Assembly (NCBI RefSeq): GCF_000719135.1 | Contig: NZ_JOEK01000005.1 | Coordinates: 1 to 64,000 of the forward strand | Length of the DNA: 64,000 nucleotides | Source of the DNA: Streptomyces avicenniae | GTDB taxonomy: Bacteria; Actinomycetota; Actinomycetes; Streptomycetales; Streptomycetaceae | Direction: 5' to 3' | Part shown: positions 1-8,052 of the stretch, piece after piece | How positions within the stretch are numbered: position 1 is the first letter of the stretch | Layout: the number at the start of each line of letters is the position of its first letter | Position numbers and translations under genes: made by a program | The notes under the pieces: model-generated | Database searches by the model: none | Seen by the model: the letters and a program-made list of their open reading frames with translations, nothing else | Told to the model about the DNA's origin: nothing

Positions 1-464
1 GGGTGGGGGCGGGGGGGGGAGGGGGAGAACCGGAAGCACTTGTCGAGCGGCAGATGGGGATGGACTCGCCCCACTCGCCCCACGGGGCCCGGGTGACGAG
101 GCCGCGGGAAGAACGTGTTGAGCGGCGGGTGGGGTGGGGTGCGGGCGAGGCGTGGGGGCGGTGGGTGATTGCGGTGTGCCGGAGGGGCGGGCTGAGGGGT
201 GTGGGGCCGGAGGCCGGTGGATCGTCCGGCGAGTGGCGCACCCGGGCGGGGGCGGGGGTGGTGGGCGCGGTGAGGCGTCGGACGTGAGGGAGGCGCGGGC
301 GTGCCTCGGGCCGCGCGCCCGTGTGTCGGTGCGAGGTGCGGGGGTGCTGGCGTGGTGGGAAGAGTGGTGGGCGGCGGGGTGTCCGGTGGTCGGCGCGGGG
401 GCGTGCGCCGGGTTGTGGCACCGCCGGTTCTGGGTGTGTGGAGGCTCCGCCTACGCTTGGGCCC
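1..464. other. G-rich left edge, no gene recognised
   Basis: I see no convincing gene here. The open frames are low-complexity Gly/Arg/Pro translations with no domain pattern. The first 25 bases contain several runs of three or more G that could form a quadruplex on the plus strand. The last few bases hold a likely -10 box (TACGCT, 452-457) seven bases before the ATG of the next gene. Confidence 0.5.
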
Positions 465-1256
465 ATGCCCGTGTCGCGTACCAGGAAGCCCCAGAAGCCC
501 GGCAGGACGCCGCAGCGCGGCGGCGGTCGGCCGTCAGGCCAGGGGCGCGCGCCCTCGCGGAGCGCCGACCGGCGGCGCCCCTGGGTGGTCGTGATCGTCG
601 TGCTGCTGGTGTGCGCGCTGGGCGCGGGCGTGCTCGCCGCGCTCGGCGGCGCGGGCGGGAGCGAGGGCGACGACGGCGAGCCGTTCGGGAACCCGGCGCT
701 GGCCGACGTCGCGCATCGCGACCCGGACGACCCGTTGGCGCTCGGGGACGTGGACGCGCCGGTGGTGCTCGTCGAGTTCCTCGACTTCCAGTGCGCCTAC
801 TGCGGCATCCACGCGCGGGAGTTGCACCCGGAGCTGGTGGACGAGTACGTGGACTCGGGGAAGGTCCGCATCGAGTTCCGCAATTTCCCGATCTACGGCC
901 CCGAGTCGGACGCGGCGGCCCGCGCGGCGTGGGCGGCGGGGCAGCAGGGCCGTTTCTGGGAGTTCTACGCGGCGGCGCTCGGCGAGGAGTTCGACATGGA
1001 CAGCGGCCGGTTCTCCGACGAGGGGGCGCTGGCGCTGGCGGAGGAGGCGGGGGTGCCCGACCTTGACACGTTCCGCCGCGATCTGGACTCGACGGCGGCG
1101 GGCGAGGCGGTGGGCCGGGACTCCGAGGAGGCGCTGTCGGCCGGGGTGACGCAGGTGCCGCAGTTCCTCGTGAACGGCCGGTTCGTGACCAGCGCGCAGG
1201 ATCCCGACGCGTTCCGCTCGGTGCTCGACCAGGCGTACGAGGCGGCGACGGGCTGA
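465..1256 (+). CDS. DsbA-family thioredoxin-fold protein, membrane anchored
   Basis: 263 residues. A basic, Gln/Arg/Pro-rich N-terminus (about 1-35) precedes one membrane segment (about 36-58, PWVVVIVVLL...), then an extracytoplasmic thioredoxin fold. The redox motif C-A-Y-C is at C110-C113 in the context FLDFQCAYCG, which is typical of actinobacterial DsbA/DsbG-like thioredoxin_4 proteins. A cis-Pro loop is present (TQVPQF). The likely role is disulfide formation or isomerisation in proteins outside the membrane; substrates are unknown. I chose the ATG at 465 because the family starts close to its membrane segment and because TACGCT lies seven bases upstream with no ribosome binding site, so the mRNA is probably leaderless. 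Longer frames starting upstream have no support. Confidence 0.85.
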   Translation: MPVSRTRKPQKPGRTPQRGGGRPSGQGRAPSRSADRRRPWVVVIVVLLVCALGAGVLAALGGAGGSEGDDGEPFGNPALADVAHRDPDDPLALGDVDAPVVLVEFLDFQCAYCGIHARELHPELVDEYVDSGKVRIEFRNFPIYGPESDAAARAAWAAGQQGRFWEFYAAALGEEFDMDSGRFSDEGALALAEEAGVPDLDTFRRDLDSTAAGEAVGRDSEEALSAGVTQVPQFLVNGRFVTSAQDPDAFRSVLDQAYEAATG

Positions 1257-1395
1257 CCAGGTCGGCCACAAGCTGTCACAATCGACCGACGATATGTCAC
1301 CGCGCTGATCGCGTTCCGCCACTGCCTGCGGGATTGCCACCAATCCCGGTCGGACGGTCAAGCGCCCGCCTCGTCACGGTTTAGCGTTCCGGGCC

Positions 1396-2475
1396 ATGGC
1401 TCAACATCGGAGGAGACGGTGGGGCGCCGGCGCCCACCGGACGGCGCCGCTGCGTACGGCGGCGGCGACCCTCACCCTGGCCGGCGCGCCGCTCGCCGTG
1501 GGGGGCGCGGCGGTCGCGGCGCCGGAGCCGAGTGTCGCCGAGGTGCGGCAGCAGGTGGACGAGCTGCACCACGAGGCCGAGGAGGCCACCGAGGCGTACA
1601 ACGCGGCGACGGAGACCGCCGCGGACGCCGAGGAGGAGCTGGACCGGCTGCGCGACCAGGCGGCGCGGCGCACCGACGACCTGAACGCCGTGCGCCGTGG
1701 CCTCGGTTCGCAGGCGCGGGCCGCGTACCGGGCGTCGGGGCTGCCGCCGTCCGTGCAGCTCGCGCTGGCGTCCGATCCGGAGGAGTACCTGGAGCGGGCC
1801 GCCGCGCTCGACCGGGCGGGCACCCGCCAGGCGGACGCGATCACGACGCTGAACAACGAGCTGCTGGCCGTCCACCGCCTCCAGGCGGAGGCCGAGGAGA
1901 CGGCTCTGGTGCTGACCGACGCCCTCGCCGAGGCGGAGGAGCAGCAGGCGACGATCGAGCGCAGGCTCGCCGAGGCCGAGGACCTGCTCGCCGGGCTGAC
2001 CGAGGCGGAGCGGGCGGCCACGCTGGCCGAGGAGTCCTCCCCGGTCGCCGCGAGTGGTGGGGGTGGGGGCGGGGAGACGGGCGCCGCGCCGCTCGGTGCG
2101 TCCGCCGCGCGGGAGGCGTCGCCCAGTGCACGCGCGGCGGCGGCCGTGGGGTTCGCCTACGCGCAGTTGGGCAAGCCGTACGGCTGGGGCGCGACGGGTC
2201 CTGACGCGTACGACTGCTCGGGCCTGACGCAGGCCGCCTGGCGGGCGGCGGGCGTCTCGCTGCCGCGTACGAGTTACAGCCAGGTGGGTGTGGGGGCGCG
2301 GGTCTCGCGGGAGCAGTTGGCGCCGGGCGATCTGGTCTTCTACTACTCGGGGCTCAGTCACGTGGGCATCTATGTGGGTGAGGGGCAGATCATCCACGCG
2401 GCGCGGTCGGGCACCCCGGTGCGGTTGGCGCCGGTGGACTCGATGCCGCTGGTGGCCGCGACGCGTCCCGCGTAG
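1396..2475 (+). CDS. secreted NlpC/P60 peptidoglycan endopeptidase with coiled coil
   Basis: 359 residues. A signal peptide (about 1-42) is followed by a long Glu/Ala-rich coiled coil (about 45-205), a Gly/Ser linker, and a C-terminal NlpC/P60 domain (about 245-359). Catalytic residues are visible: C274 in YDCSGLT, H322 in SHVGIY, and H334 in IIHAAR. This is the RipA-like architecture of actinobacterial D,L-endopeptidases that cleave stem peptides during growth and division; the coiled coil probably controls access to the active site. TAGCGT (1382-1387) sits eight bases before the ATG, which suggests leaderless transcription. A small hairpin (GGGATT/AATCCC) lies in the 139 bp upstream gap. 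I see no c-di-AMP riboswitch, which some relatives carry. Confidence 0.9.
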   Translation: MAQHRRRRWGAGAHRTAPLRTAAATLTLAGAPLAVGGAAVAAPEPSVAEVRQQVDELHHEAEEATEAYNAATETAADAEEELDRLRDQAARRTDDLNAVRRGLGSQARAAYRASGLPPSVQLALASDPEEYLERAAALDRAGTRQADAITTLNNELLAVHRLQAEAEETALVLTDALAEAEEQQATIERRLAEAEDLLAGLTEAERAATLAEESSPVAASGGGGGGETGAAPLGASAAREASPSARAAAAVGFAYAQLGKPYGWGATGPDAYDCSGLTQAAWRAAGVSLPRTSYSQVGVGARVSREQLAPGDLVFYYSGLSHVGIYVGEGQIIHAARSGTPVRLAPVDSMPLVAATRPA

Positions 2476-2548
2476 CGCGCTGCCCGGGCGGAGGTGGCGG
2501 AGCGCGGTGTCCGGCGGCCGTCGGCGTGGACGGGGTCGGGGTCGGGGT

Positions 2549-2858
2549 CTGGCGGCGTTCGACGGGCTCGTGCCCTTCTTCCCGCCCCGGGGGTCCCGCA
2601 TCGGGCCGAAGCGCTGCCCTACGGGGGTATGTGGCGCGGTCATGCGGGGATGGAGTGGTTCGAGCTGCTGGAGCGGAGTTCCTTGGGACGGGCGCGACGG
2701 CGGTGGTGCTCACGCGGGTCAGGGCCCGTGCCCGCGCGACGGGGCGTGAGCCGGTCCTCCCGGTCCTTGGGGCGCTCACCGTGCGGGACGGCCGGATCGT
2801 GGAGGTGCGGCCGTTCTCCTGGGACAGCGTGGCGATCGCCGACGCCTGCGGGGCGTAG
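2549..2858 (+). pseudogene. NTF2/SnoaL-like protein broken across three reading frames
   Basis: Recognisable NTF2-fold sequence appears in three successive frames. Around 2549-2590 it reads LAAFDGLVPFF. From about 2590 to 2673, in a second frame, it reads VPHRAEALPYGGMWRGHAG and MEWFELLE. From about 2676 to 2858, in a third frame, it reads EFLGTGATAVVLTR through LTVRDGRIVEVRPFSWD. The pieces join in the order found in nuclear transport factor 2-like/SnoaL proteins (PYGG.W.G, then R..TGR, then VRDGRI). Two indels are therefore needed, near 2585-2600 and near 2674. Decay or assembly error are both possible. No intact start was found. Confidence 0.65.
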
Positions 2859-2903
2859 GCGTCCGACGCCCCGCCCCGCCCCGCCCGGACCACCGGCCCG
2901 GTC

Positions 2904-3350
2904 CTACCTGACGCCGATCACCATCAGGGCGAGGGCGGCTATGAGGAGGGCGACGCGGACGAAGTGGAACCGGTCCCAGCGGCGCATCTGCTGCTTCCAG
3001 TCGGCGGGCAGGCTCTCGCGGGTCCAGCGGGCGACGCGGGAGTTGATGGGGACGAGCAGGGTGATCGACAGCAGCACGCTGAGGACGAGGAGGGCGGTCG
3101 CGGTCCCGAAGGCGCGGGCCCCGGCGTCGCCCCAGGTCAGTGCGGTGACGGCGGCGCCGAGCACGACGGAGCCGATGTACCAGAAGGGCATCACCTTGCC
3201 GAGGACGCGGGCGCCGTCGGTGCGGGCGTCGAGGCCGCCGTCGTTCGGGAGCCGGTCGAAGATCGGGTTGACGAAGAAGGCCACCGCGAATTCCACGCCC
3301 ACCATCACGCCGACGATCACGACGGTGGCGACGGCCAGTGCGTCCTGCAT
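2904..3350 (-). CDS. DUF1772-family (anthrone oxygenase-like) membrane protein
   Basis: 148 residues and four likely membrane helices: near the N-terminus (ALAVATVVIVGVMVGVEFAVAFF), two in the middle, and one at the C-terminus (VRVALLIAALALMVIGV). The conserved FFVNP and PINSRVARW patterns fit DUF1772 proteins. The biochemical role is unknown; some relatives are called anthrone oxygenases, but I do not transfer that name as a function. The start at 3350 has a good ribosome binding site (GGAGG, read on the minus strand). A longer frame to 3491 would run through the operator region and is rejected. The gene stands alone and no regulator gene is adjacent. Confidence 0.75.
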   Translation of the reverse strand: MQDALAVATVVIVGVMVGVEFAVAFFVNPIFDRLPNDGGLDARTDGARVLGKVMPFWYIGSVVLGAAVTALTWGDAGARAFGTATALLVLSVLLSITLLVPINSRVARWTRESLPADWKQQMRRWDRFHFVRVALLIAALALMVIGVR

Positions 3351-3376
3351 GTCGATTCCTCCGAGTCCCGGCACTT

Positions 3377-3440
3377 CTAGCGCCGCTAGATATTGATGCG
3401 ATGCTAACCGTTGCATCGCTCGCTTGTCTAGCGGCGCTAG
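3377..3440. promoter_or_regulatory. symmetric composite operator upstream of the DUF1772 gene
   Basis: Two perfect 13-base palindromes, CTAGCGCCGCTAG (3377-3389) and CTAGCGGCGCTAG (3428-3440), are mirror copies of each other. Exactly midway is a third imperfect palindrome, GCGATGC-N8-GCATCGC (3398-3419). Both the outer pair and the inner palindrome are centred at 3408.5, so the full 64 bases are symmetric. This looks like a multi-dimer operator of the TetR or MarR type. The target is probably the minus-strand DUF1772 gene starting at 3350. The regulator is not encoded next to it. Confidence 0.7.
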
Positions 3441-3552
3441 GAAACTGTCGTGGCGGCGCGCCGGGAACGCCTCCGCGGCCGGGGCGGGCACCCCGGCCGC
3501 GGAGGCCGTTCAGGAGGCGCCGACGGTCACCGGGTGGCCGTCGGCGGGCGCG

Positions 3553-5631
3553 TCACCAGGGGGAAGGCGCCGGGGGCGCCACCACCGGGGGACGGTCGTC
3601 GCACGTGAGGGTGTTCGGCAGCTGCCAGGCGCCGAACCACGGCCCCGTGGTGCCGCCACCGTCGTTCCCGCCACCGTCCAGGACGCTGAACTCCGAGCCC
3701 GTGGCCGGGAAGTTGAACGCCCCGCAGTTGTTGATGCCGACCGCGCCGACATGGCGCGCGTCCACGTTCTCGAACGTCGCCGAGCCCGCCGTCCGCGCGC
3801 TCAGGACCGAGGTGCCCGTGCCGTCCACACGGATGTCACGGAAGTGCGCGTTCTCGATGCTGTGCTCGTTGCGCTGCGCGAACTCGGTCACCAGCATGAT
3901 CGCGTTGTACGTCGAGTCGAGGTAGTGGTCCCCGGTGACGCGGATGTCCGCGTCGATGTCGCGCTCCAGCGCGTAGAACCAGATGGCGCCGAGGCCGATG
4001 TCCCAGTTCAGGTCGAGCGTGCCGCCGCGCACCACCGTGTTGTCGGTGAACGCGAGCCGCCCGCCGAACGGGTCGGCGCCGAAGCGGGAGCCCGCGTGCA
4101 GCCCGGAGCCCTCGCGGACGGGGTCGGCGACGAGGTTGCCCTCGACGGTGATGTCGGTGCCGCCGTAGATCGCGATGCCGTTGGCCAGGGTGGGGCTCTG
4201 GACGGTGTTGCGGACGAACGAGTTGCGCGCGTTGGTGTTGCCCGGCTCCGACCACATGGCGAGGCCGTCGTCACCCGTGTTGCGGACGAAGTTGCCGCGC
4301 GCCACCGAATCGGTCACGCCCCGGTGGAAGTTGAGGGCGTCGGCGATCTGGTTGACGATGACCGTGTCCTCGAGAAGGAAGTTGTCCATCGGCCCGTCGA
4401 ACCACAGGCCGACCTTGGTGTGGGTGAGGTACAGACGGCGGACGGTGGAGTCGTTGAGCACGCCGCCGATGGCGTTGACCTGGTCGGTGTCGATGCGCTC
4501 GGCGACGTCGCCCTCGATGGCGAAGTCGGCCAGGTGCACGTCGCTGCTGCCGCCGTCCTCGGCGTAGCGGCCGTAGAAGCCGACGCCGGTGTGCGTGGAG
4601 CCGTCGGGCAGCGGCTCGTCCAGCGGCACCTCCTCGCCGCGGATGATGGTGTACCAGTTGCCCGCGCCGCGGATCGTCACGTCGTCCACGACGATGTGCC
4701 GGTTGACCTTGAAGACGCCTGGCGGGAGGTAGACCGGCAGGTCGGCGCGCTGGGCGAAGGCGATGGCGCGCTCGATGGCGGGGGCGGCGTCACGTCGCCC
4801 GGTGGGGTCGGCGCCGAAGGCGAGGACGTTGGCGGCGCGCAGGAGGAAGCGCGGGGGTGCGACCTTCTCGGTGTCGATGAGGTCGATGACGGTCCACTCG
4901 GCGTTGGTCCCGGGCGGCGCGGTGAGCCGTACGGTGTCGCCCGCCTGGTAGGTGCGGCCGAGCAGGAGGCGCTGCTCGTCGTACATGTGGGTGGGGCGGA
5001 ACGGCTTCTCGATGACGGGGGCGGGGTCGGTGGCGGCCGGGACGCAGTCGCATTCGGTGAGCCACCAGTCGGGGTGGAGCAGGTCGGCCTGGGGGTCGTT
5101 GGTGAAGGGGTACTGGTTGTAGAGCCAGGAGTACTCGGAGGTGAGGGTCAGGTGGCGTGCGGGGCCGACGCGGGAGCCGTCGCGGCGGACGGTGACGTCG
5201 AGCGGGGCGGTGATGCCGCCGCCGTCCGCGGCGTCGGGGATGCTGTAGCGCACGGTGACGGCGTTGGCGGCCTCGGGGAGGGTGAACTCGACGTACTGGC
5301 CGGGGGCGAGGCTGACGGCGGAGCGTCCTGACGCCTCGGACGGGAGGGTGTAGGGGGTGCGGTCCGGGGCGAGGACGGTGCCGGTGGTGGCGGCGTTCTC
5401 GGCCTCCTGCTCCAGGAAGGGGACGTCGGCGCCGCGTCCGGTGACGAGGGCGGGGTCGAGGGCGGCGCGGGTCACCACGGGGGCGGGGGCCGAGCCGTTA
5501 CCGCCGCTCGCGAGGGCGGTACCCGCTCCGCTGCCGAGCAGCGCTAGGGACGTGACGGCGGCGAGGAGGGCCTCGGCCCGGCGTCGGCGGGTGGGTGGCG
5601 CGGCGGAGGGCCGTTCGCGCGTGCCTGTCAT
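3553..5631 (-). CDS. secreted beta-helix glycanase, GH87 (mycodextranase)-like
   Basis: 692 residues. A Sec signal peptide with a twin-Arg-rich start ends near residue 43 (ALAS). Residues about 60-230 resemble a carbohydrate-binding beta-sandwich (PFLEQEAE, GQYVEFTLPEAANAVTVRYS). From about 240 a right-handed parallel beta-helix starts with the typical NVLAFGADPTGRRDAAPAIERAI and VYLPPG. N-T-G-D-D-G-L-A-M-W places an Asp pair at 454-455, like the catalytic Asp cluster of GH87 alpha-1,3-glucanases. The likely role is extracellular glucan hydrolysis. The ATG at 5631 has AGG at a suitable distance and gives the signal peptide; upstream frame extension is not needed. The end is Pro-rich with no anchor. 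The GH87 assignment is from pattern memory; another beta-helix family is possible. Confidence 0.7.
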   Translation of the reverse strand: MTGTRERPSAAPPTRRRRAEALLAAVTSLALLGSGAGTALASGGNGSAPAPVVTRAALDPALVTGRGADVPFLEQEAENAATTGTVLAPDRTPYTLPSEASGRSAVSLAPGQYVEFTLPEAANAVTVRYSIPDAADGGGITAPLDVTVRRDGSRVGPARHLTLTSEYSWLYNQYPFTNDPQADLLHPDWWLTECDCVPAATDPAPVIEKPFRPTHMYDEQRLLLGRTYQAGDTVRLTAPPGTNAEWTVIDLIDTEKVAPPRFLLRAANVLAFGADPTGRRDAAPAIERAIAFAQRADLPVYLPPGVFKVNRHIVVDDVTIRGAGNWYTIIRGEEVPLDEPLPDGSTHTGVGFYGRYAEDGGSSDVHLADFAIEGDVAERIDTDQVNAIGGVLNDSTVRRLYLTHTKVGLWFDGPMDNFLLEDTVIVNQIADALNFHRGVTDSVARGNFVRNTGDDGLAMWSEPGNTNARNSFVRNTVQSPTLANGIAIYGGTDITVEGNLVADPVREGSGLHAGSRFGADPFGGRLAFTDNTVVRGGTLDLNWDIGLGAIWFYALERDIDADIRVTGDHYLDSTYNAIMLVTEFAQRNEHSIENAHFRDIRVDGTGTSVLSARTAGSATFENVDARHVGAVGINNCGAFNFPATGSEFSVLDGGGNDGGGTTGPWFGAWQLPNTLTCDDRPPVVAPPAPSPW

Positions 5632-6050
5632 CGTTGACCTGTTCTTTCTCTCGGGAACGGGCGACGGCGGGCGGCTGGTCCCGGCCGGGGGATGGAGGGG
5701 GGTGGGAAGTGGCGCACACTCAACCACCGATCCCCCGGGCGAGCAATAACCTGCGCAGCACCACGCAAAAAGCCGACTGACACGCGCAATTACCGGGAAG
5801 CCGCTCCCGTTGCCGGGACCGTTCACGGCAGCAACGGACGCCGGGGGCACGCCCGCGCGCCGACGCGTCCCCGCGGGCGCGCCGCCCCGCGCCCCGGCGC
5901 CCGCGGGCAAGTCCCCCGCCCCGTCGGCCCGTTGCCCGGAAACCGCCGCCACTCCCGTTCCGTAGGGCACAATCCCCCCATCAGAGGCCGCCGGTCACCA
6001 GGGATCGGCGGCAGAGTGCGTCGCCGTACGCGGGAGGAGCCGGGAGTGTC
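5632..6050. other. divergent intergenic region
   Basis: 419 bases separate the divergent glycanase gene and the next membrane protein gene, and should hold promoters for both. I find no coding pattern, strong palindrome or riboswitch. A patch around 5745-5800 (AATAACCTG... CAAAAAGCC) is less GC-rich than its surroundings and is the likeliest place for the glycanase promoter. Confidence 0.5.
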
Positions 6051-7208
6051 GTGAGCGGGGAGGGAGCGGCACAGGAGTTCGCGCGGCTGCGGGACGAGTT
6101 CGCGGCGGGCCGCGGGATACCGGAGGCCCTGGCGTACTCGCCCGAGGCGTCACGGCAGTGGGTGTCGGACGAGCTGAGCCGCGCCGCCCGCGACGCCGCG
6201 GCCCGCGACCGTGCCGGGGACGCCGCCCGGCTCGCGCGGCTCGGCGGCCGGGCGGCCTGGGGCATCGGCGCGCTGCTGGCGCTCCTCGCCGTGGCCCAGC
6301 CGGTCGCGGCGCTGCTGCTGGGCGACGGCTGGCCCGCCGGGCGGACGGCGGCGCTGGTCGCCCTCGTCCCGCCGGGCGCCGCCGTGGCGTACGCGGCGCT
6401 GCGGCGCGGGACGCGCGGCGGGGTGCTGGCGCCGCTGATCGGTGACGACAACCGGCTGTCCACCTCGCGGGCGGTCGCCGCCGCCTGGCTGCTGGTGACG
6501 TGCCACGGCGCGCTCGCCGTGGCCCTGACCGGCGGCGGGGCGGGGTTCGGGGACGGTGCCGGGCTGCTGGCGTCCGTGGCCGTCGCGCTGGCGGTGACGG
6601 TGTGGACGCGGCACACGGTGGCGACGCGCGTACGCGGCTTCCGGATGCAGAAGGTCCGCGCGGACCGCCCGCGCGCCGCCGATCTGCTGACGGACGACGG
6701 CGGGCGGGGCAGTTTCACCGCCGGGCAGTACGTGGCGGTCGGCGCGACCGGGCTGCTGTGGACGGCGGCGGCGTTCGCGCGCGAGCCGGGGCGCCTCCCG
6801 GCCGTGCCGTGGCCGTTGGTGCTGCTCGGCGTGGCGTCGGCGCTGGCGTACGTCGCGGCGAGGTACACCGAGGGCGGGCGCCCGGTGATCCAGTCGATCG
6901 TGCGGGTGCGCGAGGCGGGCGACCTGCACGCGCCCATCCGGCACGGTGACGAGCTGGAGATCCGCGGCTCGGGCTTCGTGCCCGCGGGCGCGGCGGCGCC
7001 CGACCGGCTGGCGGAGACGGTGGTGCGGATCGGCGGGGTGGAGGTGCCCGTCCCCCTCGTGCCGGTCACGGGCGGGTTCAGCAATCCGGGTGATACGCGG
7101 TTGCGGGTGCCGGTCCCGGTGGAGCTTGACCCGGGCGCCGTTGAGGTCCAGGTGATCACGGCGGCCGGAACGGAGTCGGGACGCTATGTGATCACCGTGG
7201 CAGACTGA
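6051..7208 (+). CDS. membrane protein with C-terminal IPT/TIG-like domain
   Basis: 385 residues, GTG start preceded by GGGAG. A charged N-terminal cytoplasmic stretch (about 1-75) is followed by about six hydrophobic segments arranged in pairs (from GAWGIGALLALLAVAQP to about 290). The C-terminal 100 residues read PVIQSIVRVRE..., then DELEIRGSGFVPAG and a VEVQVITAAG close, which is the pattern of an immunoglobulin-like IPT/TIG domain. I do not recognise a specific family or function. The following DoxX gene starts 36 bases downstream on the same strand, so the two may be co-transcribed. Confidence 0.65.
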   Translation: MSGEGAAQEFARLRDEFAAGRGIPEALAYSPEASRQWVSDELSRAARDAAARDRAGDAARLARLGGRAAWGIGALLALLAVAQPVAALLLGDGWPAGRTAALVALVPPGAAVAYAALRRGTRGGVLAPLIGDDNRLSTSRAVAAAWLLVTCHGALAVALTGGGAGFGDGAGLLASVAVALAVTVWTRHTVATRVRGFRMQKVRADRPRAADLLTDDGGRGSFTAGQYVAVGATGLLWTAAAFAREPGRLPAVPWPLVLLGVASALAYVAARYTEGGRPVIQSIVRVREAGDLHAPIRHGDELEIRGSGFVPAGAAAPDRLAETVVRIGGVEVPVPLVPVTGGFSNPGDTRLRVPVPVELDPGAVEVQVITAAGTESGRYVITVAD

Positions 7209-7244
7209 CCGCCCTCACGGACGCCCCACGGAAGGTTCCCGGCC

Positions 7245-7817
7245 ATGTCAGTCACGCCCCGCATCGGTGGCCCGCCCCCCGTCCACACCCGCCTGTCGGG
7301 TGTGCCCGTGCCCGGGCGGCAGGAGGCGGCCAGGGAGAGCACCGCGCGGTTCGCCCCGCTGCCCCTGCGCGTCTTCCTGGGAGTGACGTTCCTGTACGCG
7401 GGGATCGACAAGTTCTCGGACGCGCGCCCCTTCAGCGGCACGATGAACGCGGGCGCCGTCGAGCGGCTGGTGGCGGTCACCCGGGAGAACGCGGCCCTGC
7501 CGCGGCTGTCCGACCTGCTGCTCGACCGGCCCGAGCTGTTCGCCGCCTGTGTGGGCAGCGCCGAGATCGCGATCGGCGCGGCCGTCCTCCTCGGGATGCT
7601 GACGCGCTGGGCGGCGGCGGGCGGCGCGCTGCTGACGCTGGCCTTCTGGCTGACGACGGGCTGGCACGCCGACCCGTTCTACTTCGGGCACGACCTGCCG
7701 TACGCGCTCGGTTTCGTGACGCTGCTGCTGACCGGCGCAGGGACGCACGCCCTCGGCCCGGCCCTCACCCGCCGCCAGGACCGGCGGAGCCGCCGTCTGT
7801 TCGCCCGTCCGAGCTGA
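7245..7817 (+). CDS. DoxX-family membrane protein
   Basis: 190 residues. Four membrane helices follow a 40-residue hydrophilic start. The first helix region reads LPLRVFLGVTFLYAGIDKFSD and is typical of DoxX/TQO small-subunit-like proteins; helix 2 follows the conserved PELFAACVGSAEIAIGAAVLLG. The family is linked to thiosulfate:quinone oxidoreductase or to oxidative-stress complexes with SodA and SseA in mycobacteria; none of those partners is next to it here, so the role is open. A GGAAGG site lies about nine bases before the ATG. Its 3' end overlaps the convergent gene at 7765-8052 by 53 bases. Confidence 0.8.
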   Translation: MSVTPRIGGPPPVHTRLSGVPVPGRQEAARESTARFAPLPLRVFLGVTFLYAGIDKFSDARPFSGTMNAGAVERLVAVTRENAALPRLSDLLLDRPELFAACVGSAEIAIGAAVLLGMLTRWAAAGGALLTLAFWLTTGWHADPFYFGHDLPYALGFVTLLLTGAGTHALGPALTRRQDRRSRRLFARPS

Positions 7818-8052
7818 CCCACCCGCGCCGTACGCGCCACGCGCGCGCCGCACGCCGGGCCGTGAACGTCACGGCGGCCACGGCCCCGCTCACCAGCAGC
7901 GCGGCGGGAGCCAGCACGAACACCGCGATCAGCGGCACGCCGTCCCCGTCGCCCTGCAACCGCACGACATGGACGATCGCGATCCCGATCATCGTCAGGC
8001 CGAGCACCAGCCGCCAGGGCTCGAACCGGTGCCGCCGCACTCCGCCGCTCAT
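7765..8052 (-). CDS. small two-helix membrane protein, coupled to the PspC gene
   Basis: 95 residues. Two hydrophobic segments (WRLVLGLTMIGIAIVHVV and GVPLIAVFVLAPAALLVSGAVAAV) are followed by a basic, Arg-rich then Gly-rich tail. The ATG overlaps the stop of the upstream PspC gene (ATGA at 8052-8049), which indicates translational coupling and a shared role at the membrane. Function unknown; similar small proteins often follow PspC genes in Streptomyces. The last 53 bases overlap the convergent DoxX gene on the other strand, which is unusual but supported by both reading frames. Confidence 0.65.
   Translation of the reverse strand: MSGGVRRHRFEPWRLVLGLTMIGIAIVHVVRLQGDGDGVPLIAVFVLAPAALLVSGAVAAVTFTARRAARAWRVRRGWVSSDGRTDGGSAGPGGG

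Noticed and set aside
134..1066. 310-codon plus-strand frame at the left edge
   Set aside because: Out of frame with the DsbA gene, whose motifs and leaderless promoter are clear; the translation is Arg/Gly-rich.
1257..1395. c-di-AMP (ydaO-type) riboswitch before the NlpC/P60 gene
   Set aside because: The gap is only 139 bases, conserved core motifs are not visible, and a -10 box eight bases before the ATG suggests a leaderless mRNA.
3424..5331. 635-codon plus-strand open frame
   Set aside because: It is antisense to the beta-helix glycanase gene. The translation is Val/Gly/Asp/Arg-rich without domains, as expected for a shadow frame in high-GC DNA.
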